Below are positions 45,896-55,289 of a stretch of 64,000 nucleotides of DNA, piece by piece (within the stretch, counting starts at the first letter, position 1; every line of letters starts with the position of its first letter). The position numbers and the translations under genes are program-made. Where the stretch lies: assembly GCF_009646115.1 (NCBI RefSeq), contig NZ_CP045721.1, forward strand, positions 372,001 through 436,000, in the 5' to 3' direction. The notes under the pieces are model-generated. The model had not been told where the DNA came from. It searched no databases and worked only from the letters and a program-made list of their open reading frames with translations. This stretch comes from Pantoea eucalypti. Lineage in GTDB: Bacteria > Pseudomonadota > Gammaproteobacteria > Enterobacterales > Enterobacteriaceae.

Positions 45896-47773
45896 TTAAA
45901 ACGCGAAGCAGCTGCAGCCGAGCGCGCCCCAGAAGGCGTTATCTTCGGCAACGGGTACGCTGGATCCACGGGCGATCTCATGCGAGTGGCGATGAACACC
46001 GCACGGGCCGCTGCAGTGGTGGACGGCGGGCATCATGCCTGCACGGCTCTGCGCAACCGGCGGAGCACTGCGATAGTGACCCGGCACATTTACCACCGGT
46101 GACCACTCCGGCAGGATCGGAATCGCAGGCGGCGCATCTGCGCTGAACGATCCGGCGGCATAGACGATATTGCCATCCACCACGGTCAGCACTGACTCAA
46201 TGCCTTTGATCTCCTCTTCCGGGACGCTGAAAAAGTCTTTACTCAGCACCGCCAGGTCCGCCAGTTGTCCAATCTTAAGCTGGCCTTTTTTGCCTTGCTC
46301 GCTGGAGAACCAGGCGCTGCCCTGCGTCCAGAGCATCAGCGCCGTTTCACGATCAAGGCGGGCACTGACATCATACATCTGCATGCCGCCCACGGTGCGG
46401 CCAGAAACCAGCCAGTAGAGCGCGGTCCAGGGGTTGTAGCTGGCAACGCGAGTCGCATCGGTGCCCAGCCCGACCGGCACGCCGGTCTCCAGCATTTTCT
46501 GAACCGGCGGGGTATGGCGGGTGGCTTCTATGCCGTAGCGCTCAGCAAAGTATTCACCCTGGAACGCCATGCGATGCTGCACGGCAATGCCACCGCCCAA
46601 CTCTTTAATGCGATCGATATTACGCTGAGTAATGGTTTCCGCATGGTCAAAGAACCAGTGCAGGCCATTGAACGGAATATCACGATTCACTTTTTCGAAC
46701 ACATCCAGCATCCGGCTGATCGACTCGTCATAGGTCGCATGCAGACGGAAAGGCCAGCGATGCTCAACCAGATGACGCACCACGCGCTCCAGCTCGTCTT
46801 CCATGCCAGGGGCTAAATCCGGACGAGGCTCCAGGAAATCTTCGAAGTCAGCTGCCGAGAAGACCAGCATTTCCCCTGCGCCGTTGTGACGGAAATAGTC
46901 GCTGCCCTGACCTGGCGTCAGCATGTCCGTCCACTTTTCAAAATCTTCCAGCTCATGGCCCGGACGCTGCGTGAAAAGGTTGTAGGCGATACGCAGCGTC
47001 ATCTGCTTTTTCTGATGCAGCTCAGCAATCACTTCGTAATCTTCGGGATAGTTCTGGAAGCCGCCGCCCGCATCAATGGCGCTGGTCAGACCCAGACGGT
47101 TCAGCTCACGCATAAACTGGCGGGTGGAGTTGACCTGCTGTTCCAGCGGCAGTTTCGGTCCTTTCGCCAGCGTGGCGTAGAGGATCATTGCATTAGGGCG
47201 GGCGATCAGCAGACCGGTGGGATTGCCGTTGCTGTCGCGCTGGATTTCGCCACCCGGCGGGTTTGGCGTCTCTTTGGTGTAGCCCACCACTTTCAGAGCG
47301 GCGCGATTGAGCAGGGCGCGGTCATAGAGGTGCAGCACGAAAACCGGCGTGTCCGGTGCTGCTTCGTTGATCTCATCCAGCGTCGGCATCCGGCGCTCGG
47401 CAAACTGGAATTCAGTCCAGCCTCCCACTACGCGAACCCACTGCGGCGAAGGGGTACGCAGCGCCTGCTCTTTCAGCATCCGCAGCGCATCCGCAACCGA
47501 TGGCACGCCTTCCCAGCGCAGTTCAAGGTTGTAATTCAGCCCCCCGCGAATCAGATGCAGGTGTGAATCGTTCAGGCCGGGCACGGCCGTGCGGCCCTTA
47601 AGATCGACCACTTTGGTGCCGTCGCAGTGAAATTCCATCGCCTCTGCCAGCGTGCCGACCGCCACGAACTTGCCATCGCGAATCGCAACCGCTTCTGCCA
47701 CTGGATTACTGCGGTCAACGGTATGAAATTTGCCATGGGTCAGTATCAGTTCTGCTTTACCGAGCGTAACCAT
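45896..47773 (-). CDS. YtcJ-like amidohydrolase with Cys/His-rich tail
   Basis: 625 residues. The N-terminal metal-dependent hydrolase shell starts LILTHGKFHTVDR, with AVPGLNDSHLHLIRGG carrying the HxH-type ligands; GLHWFFDHAETITQRNIDRI, GLGTDATRVASYNPWTALYWLVSGR and LADLAVLSKDFF follow the YtcJ group. Members hydrolyse amide or similar bonds of unknown natural substrates. The last ~59 residues, absent from typical YtcJ proteins, contain HHCSGPCGVHRHSH and end GCSCFAF, resembling a metal- or thiol-binding tail. First gene of the minus-strand series and divergent from the isochorismatase gene, with candidate operators between. Confidence 0.82.
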   Translation of the reverse strand: MVTLGKAELILTHGKFHTVDRSNPVAEAVAIRDGKFVAVGTLAEAMEFHCDGTKVVDLKGRTAVPGLNDSHLHLIRGGLNYNLELRWEGVPSVADALRMLKEQALRTPSPQWVRVVGGWTEFQFAERRMPTLDEINEAAPDTPVFVLHLYDRALLNRAALKVVGYTKETPNPPGGEIQRDSNGNPTGLLIARPNAMILYATLAKGPKLPLEQQVNSTRQFMRELNRLGLTSAIDAGGGFQNYPEDYEVIAELHQKKQMTLRIAYNLFTQRPGHELEDFEKWTDMLTPGQGSDYFRHNGAGEMLVFSAADFEDFLEPRPDLAPGMEDELERVVRHLVEHRWPFRLHATYDESISRMLDVFEKVNRDIPFNGLHWFFDHAETITQRNIDRIKELGGGIAVQHRMAFQGEYFAERYGIEATRHTPPVQKMLETGVPVGLGTDATRVASYNPWTALYWLVSGRTVGGMQMYDVSARLDRETALMLWTQGSAWFSSEQGKKGQLKIGQLADLAVLSKDFFSVPEEEIKGIESVLTVVDGNIVYAAGSFSADAPPAIPILPEWSPVVNVPGHYRSAPPVAQSRAGMMPAVHHCSGPCGVHRHSHEIARGSSVPVAEDNAFWGALGCSCFAF

Positions 47774-48059
47774 AGATGCTCCTCATCGGGGGTGTCCGGC
47801 TTAGTGCGGGACAGGAAGTGCCGCAGATAACAGGGCACGAATAAGCCGGATTATGGTGAGCAGGCTAACGGGGCGTCTAGTTATACAGAGGGATACCTAT
47901 ACCTTCGTATAGTTATACGCAGAGATAATAGTTTGCTGTTGCAGGTCGCTCTACACTGCGACCAGACAGCCAGCAGCAGGGCGATAAACCTGCACTGACC
48001 GTCATTTTGCACACGCCGGTTGGCGGAAATTTCGTTACATAACCTCTATGGGTGAACGC
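47774..48059. promoter_or_regulatory. Divergent amidohydrolase-isochorismatase control region
   Basis: A 286-base region containing TAGTTATAC at 47878-47886 and again at 47911-47918 as part of the perfect palindrome CGTATAGTTATACG (47906-47919). Each is followed by an AGAG-type stretch, and copies are about 32 bases apart, three helical turns. TATACCTTCGTATA overlaps the same site. These are good candidates for a LuxR/FixJ-type regulator, plausibly the one encoded at 55290. Confidence 0.6.
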
Positions 48060-48752
48060 ATGTCCAACGCTAAGCTTGAAGTCCTCACGCCACATAACAG
48101 CCAGATCATCTTCATTGACCAGCAGCCGCAGATGGCCTTTGGGGTGCAATCCATCGATCGCCAGGTGCTGAAAAACAACACCGTTGCGCTGGCGAAGGCG
48201 GCGAAAGTCTTCAGTATCCCCACCATCATCACCACGGTAGAAACCGAAAGCTTCTCGGGTCACACCTATCCGGAGTTACTGGATGTGTTTCCAGGGCTGG
48301 ATATTCTGGAACGCAGCTCAATGAACTCCTGGGATGATCAGAAAGTGCGTGATGCGCTGGCCGCAAACGGGAAGAAAAAAGTCGTGGTTTCTGGCCTCTG
48401 GACCGAAGTGTGCAACAACAGTTTTGCGCTCTGCGCGATGCTGGAAGGCGGCTACGAAATCTACATGGTGGCAGACGCGTCTGGCGGCACGACTAAAGAG
48501 GCACACGACTACGCGATGCAGCGCATGATTCAGGCGGGTGTGGTGCCGGTAACCTGGCAGCAGGTGATGCTGGAATGGCAACGTGACTGGGCCAATCGTG
48601 ACACTTATGATGCGGTGATGAACATCGCCAAAGAACATTCAGGTGCTTACGGCATTGGTGTCGATTACGCCTACACCATGGTGCATAAAGCACCATCACG
48701 TCAGAAAAGTGAACACCGTACCCTGGCGCCGGTTCACGCACCGATACGCTAA
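48060..48752 (+). CDS. Isochorismatase-family hydrolase (YcaC-like)
   Basis: 230 residues from ATG 48060; ATG 48048 is four codons earlier and cannot be excluded. The cysteine-hydrolase fold shows the acid in IIFIDQQPQM, a lysine in the RDALAANGKKKVVVSG region and the nucleophile Cys in GLWTEVCNNSFAL. YcaC-like enzymes of this family cleave amide-like bonds but their natural substrates are mostly unknown. It is divergent from the amidohydrolase and leads a plus-strand series with the two XapX genes and the signalling genes. Confidence 0.85.
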   Translation: MSNAKLEVLTPHNSQIIFIDQQPQMAFGVQSIDRQVLKNNTVALAKAAKVFSIPTIITTVETESFSGHTYPELLDVFPGLDILERSSMNSWDDQKVRDALAANGKKKVVVSGLWTEVCNNSFALCAMLEGGYEIYMVADASGGTTKEAHDYAMQRMIQAGVVPVTWQQVMLEWQRDWANRDTYDAVMNIAKEHSGAYGIGVDYAYTMVHKAPSRQKSEHRTLAPVHAPIR

Positions 48753-48758
48753 GGCATC

Positions 48759-48790
48759 CAGCTGATCGGCGGAAAATCGCCGATCAGCTG
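48759..48790 (+). other. Perfect 13-bp intercistronic hairpin
   Basis: CAGCTGATCGGCG-GAAAAT-CGCCGATCAGCTG without a T-run, 6 bases after the isochorismatase stop. It may stabilise the upstream mRNA or lower read-through into the XapX and signalling genes. Confidence 0.8.
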
Positions 48791-48812
48791 AGTGGCATAA
48801 CAGGAGCTGGTC

Positions 48813-49037
48813 ATGAATCCTCTACTTGTTTCCCTGGCTGCCGGGGTGCTTATTGGCCTGCTATATGGCCTGCTAAAGGTGCGGTCACCGGCACCGCCCG
48901 CGATTGCGCTGCTGGGTCTGCTGGGGATGCTGTTGGGTGGGGCGCTGGTGCATGCGGTATCTCCCGCACAAAAGCCTGCAATTGCCTTGCTTCAGCCTGA
49001 TGTTCATCCTGTTTCATCCTTATTGCGGATAAGCTGA
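48813..49037 (+). CDS. XapX-domain small membrane protein, copy 1
   Basis: 74 residues, hydrophobic, with the XapX pattern VSLAAGVLIGLLYGLLKVRSPAPPAIALLGLLGMLLG: two short helices around the SPAPP turn. The family is found in small bacterial membrane proteins and has no assigned biochemical role. A good GGAG precedes the ATG. The next gene encodes a second XapX protein two bases later. Confidence 0.8.
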   Translation: MNPLLVSLAAGVLIGLLYGLLKVRSPAPPAIALLGLLGMLLGGALVHAVSPAQKPAIALLQPDVHPVSSLLRIS

Positions 49038-49039
49038 AC

Positions 49040-49294
49040 ATGTTGAAATCCTGCGTTATTTCTCTCGCGGTGGGCCTGCTCGCCGGGGTAATCTATGCCC
49101 TGATCAACGTCAACTCTCCGGCGCCGCCCGTCATTGCTTTGGCAGGGCTGTTTGGCATGCTGGTAGGTGAACAGTTAATACCGCTGGCTAAACGTCTGTT
49201 CAGGCGACAGCCGGTGACGCTGAAGTGGTTCCGCCATGAATGCATGCCAAAAATCAGTGGGACACCGCCACCCGAGGGTGATAACACGCCTTAA
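49040..49294 (+). CDS. XapX-domain small membrane protein, copy 2
   Basis: 84 residues with VISLAVGLLAGVIYALINVNSPAPPVIALAGLFGMLVGEQ, clearly paralogous to the preceding protein in its first ~45 residues; the C-terminal half (FRRQPVTLKWFRHECM) is basic and then Pro-rich, unlike copy 1. No separate ribosome-binding site is obvious, and the ATG is two bases after the stop of copy 1, so translation is probably coupled. Confidence 0.8.
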   Translation: MLKSCVISLAVGLLAGVIYALINVNSPAPPVIALAGLFGMLVGEQLIPLAKRLFRRQPVTLKWFRHECMPKISGTPPPEGDNTP

Positions 49295-49337
49295 GTCCTC
49301 GCATGCCACGCGGTGAGGCGTTCCAGAGGATACCTGC

Positions 49338-49721
49338 ATGACGTTTCCCCAGCGTATTGTCATCGTCGATGATGAACGCGCGGTCCGCAGTGGACTGAGC
49401 AATCTGTTGCATTCGGACGGCTACGTAACCCGATCATTTGAATCCGGTGAGGCATTACTGGCCGATGACGATGCGCTGGTTGAGGCGGGTATGCTTATTA
49501 TTGATGTTGGCCTTAAGGGCATGTCCGGGTTTGAGCTTTTTACCCTTCTCAAGGCGCGGGCTGATCTGCCGCCGGTAATTTTTATCTCGGCAGATGTGGA
49601 AGAAACCACGCTGTGGTATGCCATTGGGCTCGGGGCCATGACTTTTTTGCGAAAGCCCATTGATGTTGATACGCTGCTGACACTGATCCGATGCGAGTTA
49701 TCTCAGGGAGATGTGCGCTGA
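49338..49721 (+). CDS. Single-domain response regulator
   Basis: 127 residues consisting only of a receiver domain. The acidic pair is in IVIVDDERA, the phospho-acceptor Asp in MLIIDVGLKGMSGFEL, the Ser/Thr in VIFISADVEE and the Lys in FLRKPID, so it should be phosphorylatable. No output domain follows. Its stop overlaps the start of the large kinase (TGATG), which is strong evidence for a joint role, for example as a phosphate shuttle or a sink of the relay. Confidence 0.9.
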   Translation: MTFPQRIVIVDDERAVRSGLSNLLHSDGYVTRSFESGEALLADDDALVEAGMLIIDVGLKGMSGFELFTLLKARADLPPVIFISADVEETTLWYAIGLGAMTFLRKPIDVDTLLTLIRCELSQGDVR

Positions 49722-52700
49722 TGAGCCTTCTTTCAGTTACTTCCCTGGAGAGTGATGACGCAGGGATCGCGATTGAAAATTTTGACATCCTGATGCCGCT
49801 GGCACAGGAGGGATGTCTTCTCTGGATGCTGGCGCGCCGCCAGTCGGGTGAGTCACTGATCATCGCCACGGGTAAAAGTGACGACGTCACTTTTCAGGCC
49901 ACCCAGCGGCTCAAAAATGAGCGTGCTCTGGCTGCGTATCTGTCACCACGCTGGGCCATCACCGCCACCGGCACGACCCGTTATCTTGATCGTTATGCGC
50001 TGATTTATCCCACCTTCCCATTTCGCACCCTGGCTAACAATCTTGCTACGCCTCCCGAAAAAATCGCCGATTTCCTGCAGGTGGCATTGCAGCTTTGCTA
50101 CACGCTGGGTCAGGCACATCATCAGGGCATCGTGCACGGGGATATCAAGCCAGGCCATTTTTTTATTACTGACGATGGCCGGTTCCGGCTGGGCGGGTTT
50201 GGACTCGCCTCCCTGGCGGCGCAGTCGGCTGAGAAAAACAGCCTGCGTGCCTCAGGCGGCACGCTGGCCTATATGTCCCCTGAGCACACCGGTCGCACGC
50301 CACATCCGGTCAGTAGCCTCAGCGATCTCTACAGTCTGGGCGTGGTGTTATATGAGTATCTGACCGGCAAGCTACCCTTTGGCTCACCTGACGCAGGTGA
50401 AGCAGAGTGGATTCATCATCACATCGCCAGCGCGCCCCGGCCAGCTGAACAGGTCAGAGACGATGTGCCGCCGATGCTCTCGGTGATTCTGCTGCGCCTG
50501 CTGGCAAAGTCACCCGCTGACGGTTATCAGAGCGTGCAGGGGCTGATGGCCGACCTTCGCCGCTGTCAGGCCACATTGACAGGTGAAAACACCATTGAGC
50601 CGTTTACGCCCGGACTGCAGGAGCGTTTTAACACCAGTTTCCGGCCTGAGACTCTGTTCAGTCAGCATCCGCAGGCTCGCGTATTGCTGACGACGCTGGA
50701 TACGGTCATCCGCACTGGAACACAGAGCCTGGTGATGCTCAGCGGTGTGCCTGGTTCGGGTAAGTCCGCGATTATCGCGAGCGCCCTGAAAACCCTGCAG
50801 CACCGACAGATTTTACTGGCCGCCAGCAAGGCCGATCAACATTCGCCGACCGCACCCTTTGCCGCTGTGGCCTCCGCGTTTCGCACGGTCACGCTTTATC
50901 TGCTGGGGTTGTCAGCGCCAGAGGTCAGAAAATGGCGGGGCCGGTTGCTGCGTCTGCTGGGCGGCTATGTCGATTTAGCCATTGAGCTGGTGCCTGAATT
51001 AAAACAGCTGCTCAATATTGGGAATTTACAGCCAGTAGCGCGCCATGCACTGGACGCCCGCGAGCAGTTCACGCAGATGGCCTCTTCGCTTGTTCAGGCT
51101 TTCGCCACGCCGGGCCGTCCGCTGGTTATGCTGATTGATGACGTACATTGGGCAGACCCTGCCACGCTGCAACTGCTGGAAAACCTGATAACCCGAAATG
51201 AGCATTTGCCCTTTATGCTGGTGCTCGCCTTTCGGGAGGGTGAATCAATGCCCTGTCCGATGATTGCCGGATTTCTGCTGCGCATCAGGGCCGCCGCACC
51301 GCGGGTAGTGGCGCTGACGCCGCAGCCGTTGAGTGTGAAACGCATCGGCCGCTGGCTGGCGCAAATGCTGCATACCCGTCCTGGCGGTAATCGCGAGCTG
51401 GCGCAGATCCTTTTCGAGAAAACCGGTGGCAATCCCCTTTCGATGCAGGAGTTCTTCCGGCAGGCGGTAGAGGATGGGGTGATTAACTTTCGTCAAAATC
51501 CGCCGAAATGGCATTACGACAGTCAGGCGCTCATGGCGCGTCGTTACACCGACAATGTGGCCACGCTGGTGTTAAGCCAGCTGGCACGGATGCCAGAGAC
51601 CACGCGGCAGCTCATGGGTTCGCTGGCCTGTTTGGGGGCCAGTGGCGAGCTCTCGCTGTTAGGTCAGCTGAGTGCGATGCCTGTGACGCTGATTCAGCAG
51701 CAACTTGAACCGGCTGTCAGCGGTCGTTTTGTCACCCTGACCGGTGGGCACTACGCGTTTACGCACGATCGCGTGCACAACGCGGCGTTATTATTGCCTG
51801 ACCTGCGGCAGCAACAGCATCTTCATCAGCAGGCAGCGGTCTGGCTATCCGCAGCGGTCGCAAGCGGGGATAACAGTGAGACGCTGTTCCGCGCGGTTTA
51901 TCACATTGGGATGATTGCTGAGCTGCCACTGACTGTGACAGATCGTGAACGTTATTATCCTCTTTGTCTGCGAGCCGCGCAGGCGTCGAAACGCGCCGGA
52001 GATTACCTCTCAGCGCTGCGCTATCTGCGCACCGCCCAGCGACTCAGCCTGCGAATGGTGACCGGTAATGACTTTATGCTGGGCTTTGATGAAGCGGAGT
52101 GCGAGTTTCTTAACGGTAATCTCACGTCAGCGCAAACGCTCTGTACCCGGCTGCTACGTGAGCCAGGCACGCTCAGTGAAAAATCAAAGGCAGCCTGTCT
52201 TTCTGCTGAAATCCATATGCGTCAGTCTGACAACCATCTGGCGCTGGAAACTGCGCTTGCCTGGCTGGCAGTGTTTGGTGTGCATCTCAAAAGGGATCCG
52301 GATGACGTGGAGATCGACGCCGCCTGCCTGGCGATTCGGGCGCGAATCGGCGATTCACCGCAGGATACGTTGAACCGGCTGCCGCTTAACAGCGATCCTG
52401 ATGTTGAGTCGGTGCTAAACCTGATGGCCAGCACCATATTTGTCTCCGCCTATGACTGCCCAAAGCTCCATTTAATCCTGGTCTGTCAGATGCTGCAGAT
52501 GACGCTGGACCACGGCATAACCGGTGCCTCTGCGTTTGGTCTGGCCTGGTTCAGCGTGCTGACAGGAGAACGGTATCAGACCTGGCATTTTAGTTATGCC
52601 TGCGGTCGGGTGGCCCGCGAGCTGGTGGAGCGGTATGACTTTACCCGTTATAAAGCTCGTACTCTGCTGCCGCTGGATCAGGTGGGGATCTGGACACAGC

Positions 52701-55261
52701 CGCTGGACGTCGCCATTGAATGTGCCCGTGAAAGTTTTCGCGTCGCGGTGAAGTATGGCGATCGCTCTTTTGCCTGTCTTTCGTTGCGTCATCAAATCAT
52801 GAACACGCTGACACGCGGCGATCACCTGGAGTCCGTGATGACCTCACTTGAGCGCGGACTCGCCTTTACGCGTAAAACGGGTTATCCCGACGTTGAGAAC
52901 GTGCTGCTGATGCAAAAGCAGCTGGTGATGCAACTGCGTAACAGCAGTGGGTTCAGAGCAGGCGAGCGCGACCAGGCTTTGCCGCTGGTGGCCGGCAGTG
53001 AGCCAGGTCCGATCTCCGGCCATAAGGCGATGGTGCAGTTCTGGGCGGGCCTGTATCGGGGAATGGCCCATTACTATGCCGGTGAATATCGTGATGCGCT
53101 GCGCTGTCTGGAAGAAATCCAGCCATTGATCAGCGCGGTGCCTGCTTATATCTATATGATGGATATGCATTTTTATACTGCACTCTCCCTGAGTCAGCTG
53201 TCTGAAACCACTGATAGCAGCGCGCTGCGCATTCATCTCGACAAGTTTGCTGGCTGGACGGAGCTTAACCCCGGTTTATTTGCAGACAAATATGCCTTGC
53301 TGAGGGCAGAGTGCGCCCGGCTTGAGGGCGACACGGGTGAGGCGCTGAAGCAGTATGAAAATGCAATCCGTCTTTCCCGGCAGTCTGGATATCTGCACAT
53401 TCATGCGCTGGCCAATCAGCTGGCGGGCCGCTACTGCAAAGCCTTGCAACTCGATACCGCGGCAGATGCCTACATCAAAGTAGCAATGACAGGCTGGGAC
53501 AACTGGGGAGCGCAGGCGATGGTGCGCCAGCTGGAGCAGCACTATCCGCACCTGGCCGCACCGGTGCAAAACAGTGCGCTGGCGACGATTCCGTTTACGC
53601 AGGATGCCGCTTTCTACGATCTGGAAAGCGTGCTGACCGCCGTGCGCGCTCTGACGGAAGAGATCAATCTTGATCGGTTGATTTACACCCTGATGCGGAT
53701 GCTGCTGGAGCGGGCGGGTGCCCAGCGCTGTCGCCTCATCCGGATTCTGGATGGCAACCTGCCAGAGACACAGGCCTGGGCAGAAAGCACGGCTGATGGC
53801 GTGCGGGTTCAGATTGTCAAAGAGCGGCCTGACGCAAATGACCTGCCGCTATCGGTGCTGTCAGCAGTGATCCGCACGGGTCAGGAGATTCGCACCAGTA
53901 AACCGGAGGTATTCAGTCCGTTCAGTCAGGACCCCTATCTGGTGGCTTCAGGCGCGGCGGTGCTTTGTGTGCCGATGTTCAGGCAGGCCAACATGGTCGG
54001 GGTGCTCTATCTGGAAAATCGCCTGATGCCCGATGCGTTCACCGCTGAGCATTCCCACATTGTAAAAACTCTGAGCGCGCAGGCGGCTGTTTCCCTGGAG
54101 ACGGCGCGACTCTATGCGGAACTGCTGGAGGAGAACAACCATCGGCGTCGGGTTGAGAAACAGCTGCGTGCCAGCAAGACTTCGCTGATGCTGGGCGAGA
54201 AAATCAGTCATACCGGCACCTGGCGCTGGGAAGTGGCCGAGGACATGATGATAGTCTCTGAAGAATATGCCCGGATACTGGGGCTGCCAGCCGAACAACA
54301 TGGACTGTCGATGGCAGACTTCCTGACCCGCGTTCATCCTGATGATTATGAATCAATCAGCGAACTGGTGACGCACAGCGTCAGTCAGGGACGCAGCATG
54401 CAGGCAGAGTTTCGGGTAATCAGGTCAGACGGTGAATGTCGCTATATCAAAGGTATTGGGGAGCCGGTAAACAATTTCCCTGAGGTGAAAGAGTACTTTG
54501 GCACCATTTCAGATATCACCTCGCAGCGTATGGCGGAAGACAGTGCGCGCATGGCGCAGGCGGACCTGGCGCGTGTTACGCGCGCCACGACCGTCGGGCA
54601 ATTGACAGCCTCCATCGCTCACGAAATCAGCCAGCCGCTGATGTCTATCGTGGCCAATGCGGGTGCCAGCCTGCGCTGGTTGAAGCGTGAGCCGCTGATG
54701 CTGGAAAACGCCAGCAGCGGTTTAGATGAGATTATTAAAGAGGGCAAACGTGCCGGGGAGATTATTCGCGGCCTGCAGGCGCTGACCCGTAATCATGAAT
54801 CGAGCTTTGCTTTGGAAAACCTCCATCAGATCGCCCGTGACATTCTGGCGCTTTCCCGTGTAGAGCTGGAACGGCGGGGAGTCTCGCTGGAACTTAAATT
54901 CAGGGCTGCTAAAGCAGAGATTTTCTGCGACCGCGTTCAGATCCAGCAGGTGCTGCTGAATCTGGTGATCAATGCGATCGATGCTATGTCCGACGATCTG
55001 CCGCGCGCGGCACTATTGCGCCTGACGTCAGAGAATCCCACCCCAGATACGCTGCGGTTTGAGGTGCTGGATAGCGGCTGCGGATTAAGTGATGACGTGC
55101 GGGAACGGCTTTTTGAGTCATTCTATACCACCAAAAAAAGCGGTATGGGCATGGGATTAACGATCAGCAAAGGGATCATCAAAAAGCATTCTGGTGAGTT
55201 AGGCGCAGAAAACCGGCCGGAAGGTGGCAGCCGTTTCTGGTTTACTCTGCCATTGGGTTGA
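49721..55261 (+). CDS. Giant sensor: kinase-like/AAA ATPase/GAF/PAS/histidine kinase
   Basis: 1846 residues from ATG 49721, which overlaps the upstream stop. In order: a Ser/Thr kinase-like domain (~1-290; HGDIKPGHF at 139-147, GTLAYMSPEHTGR), an AAA/STAND-type ATPase (~320-700; Walker A GVPGSGKS with Lys348, Walker B VMLIDDVHWADPATL), a long helical TPR-like region, a GAF domain (~1310-1470), a PAS domain (~1490-1610) and a histidine kinase (phospho-His1634 in SIAHEISQPL; NLVINAIDAM; DSGCGL; GMGMGLTISKGI). Such 'trifunctional' sensors are known. Here the DFG motif reads GFG (Gly159), the catalytic Asn is His146, and no VAIK Lys is evident, so the kinase-like domain may be inactive. Confidence 0.88.
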   Translation: MSLLSVTSLESDDAGIAIENFDILMPLAQEGCLLWMLARRQSGESLIIATGKSDDVTFQATQRLKNERALAAYLSPRWAITATGTTRYLDRYALIYPTFPFRTLANNLATPPEKIADFLQVALQLCYTLGQAHHQGIVHGDIKPGHFFITDDGRFRLGGFGLASLAAQSAEKNSLRASGGTLAYMSPEHTGRTPHPVSSLSDLYSLGVVLYEYLTGKLPFGSPDAGEAEWIHHHIASAPRPAEQVRDDVPPMLSVILLRLLAKSPADGYQSVQGLMADLRRCQATLTGENTIEPFTPGLQERFNTSFRPETLFSQHPQARVLLTTLDTVIRTGTQSLVMLSGVPGSGKSAIIASALKTLQHRQILLAASKADQHSPTAPFAAVASAFRTVTLYLLGLSAPEVRKWRGRLLRLLGGYVDLAIELVPELKQLLNIGNLQPVARHALDAREQFTQMASSLVQAFATPGRPLVMLIDDVHWADPATLQLLENLITRNEHLPFMLVLAFREGESMPCPMIAGFLLRIRAAAPRVVALTPQPLSVKRIGRWLAQMLHTRPGGNRELAQILFEKTGGNPLSMQEFFRQAVEDGVINFRQNPPKWHYDSQALMARRYTDNVATLVLSQLARMPETTRQLMGSLACLGASGELSLLGQLSAMPVTLIQQQLEPAVSGRFVTLTGGHYAFTHDRVHNAALLLPDLRQQQHLHQQAAVWLSAAVASGDNSETLFRAVYHIGMIAELPLTVTDRERYYPLCLRAAQASKRAGDYLSALRYLRTAQRLSLRMVTGNDFMLGFDEAECEFLNGNLTSAQTLCTRLLREPGTLSEKSKAACLSAEIHMRQSDNHLALETALAWLAVFGVHLKRDPDDVEIDAACLAIRARIGDSPQDTLNRLPLNSDPDVESVLNLMASTIFVSAYDCPKLHLILVCQMLQMTLDHGITGASAFGLAWFSVLTGERYQTWHFSYACGRVARELVERYDFTRYKARTLLPLDQVGIWTQPLDVAIECARESFRVAVKYGDRSFACLSLRHQIMNTLTRGDHLESVMTSLERGLAFTRKTGYPDVENVLLMQKQLVMQLRNSSGFRAGERDQALPLVAGSEPGPISGHKAMVQFWAGLYRGMAHYYAGEYRDALRCLEEIQPLISAVPAYIYMMDMHFYTALSLSQLSETTDSSALRIHLDKFAGWTELNPGLFADKYALLRAECARLEGDTGEALKQYENAIRLSRQSGYLHIHALANQLAGRYCKALQLDTAADAYIKVAMTGWDNWGAQAMVRQLEQHYPHLAAPVQNSALATIPFTQDAAFYDLESVLTAVRALTEEINLDRLIYTLMRMLLERAGAQRCRLIRILDGNLPETQAWAESTADGVRVQIVKERPDANDLPLSVLSAVIRTGQEIRTSKPEVFSPFSQDPYLVASGAAVLCVPMFRQANMVGVLYLENRLMPDAFTAEHSHIVKTLSAQAAVSLETARLYAELLEENNHRRRVEKQLRASKTSLMLGEKISHTGTWRWEVAEDMMIVSEEYARILGLPAEQHGLSMADFLTRVHPDDYESISELVTHSVSQGRSMQAEFRVIRSDGECRYIKGIGEPVNNFPEVKEYFGTISDITSQRMAEDSARMAQADLARVTRATTVGQLTASIAHEISQPLMSIVANAGASLRWLKREPLMLENASSGLDEIIKEGKRAGEIIRGLQALTRNHESSFALENLHQIARDILALSRVELERRGVSLELKFRAAKAEIFCDRVQIQQVLLNLVINAIDAMSDDLPRAALLRLTSENPTPDTLRFEVLDSGCGLSDDVRERLFESFYTTKKSGMGMGLTISKGIIKKHSGELGAENRPEGGSRFWFTLPLG

Positions 55262-55289
55262 GCGAGAGGAACAGGTCGACTGCCGGGTT

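Noticed and set aside
46886..47566. 226-codon open frame opposite the amidohydrolase
   Set aside because: Antisense shadow; the amidohydrolase motifs are clear on the other strand.
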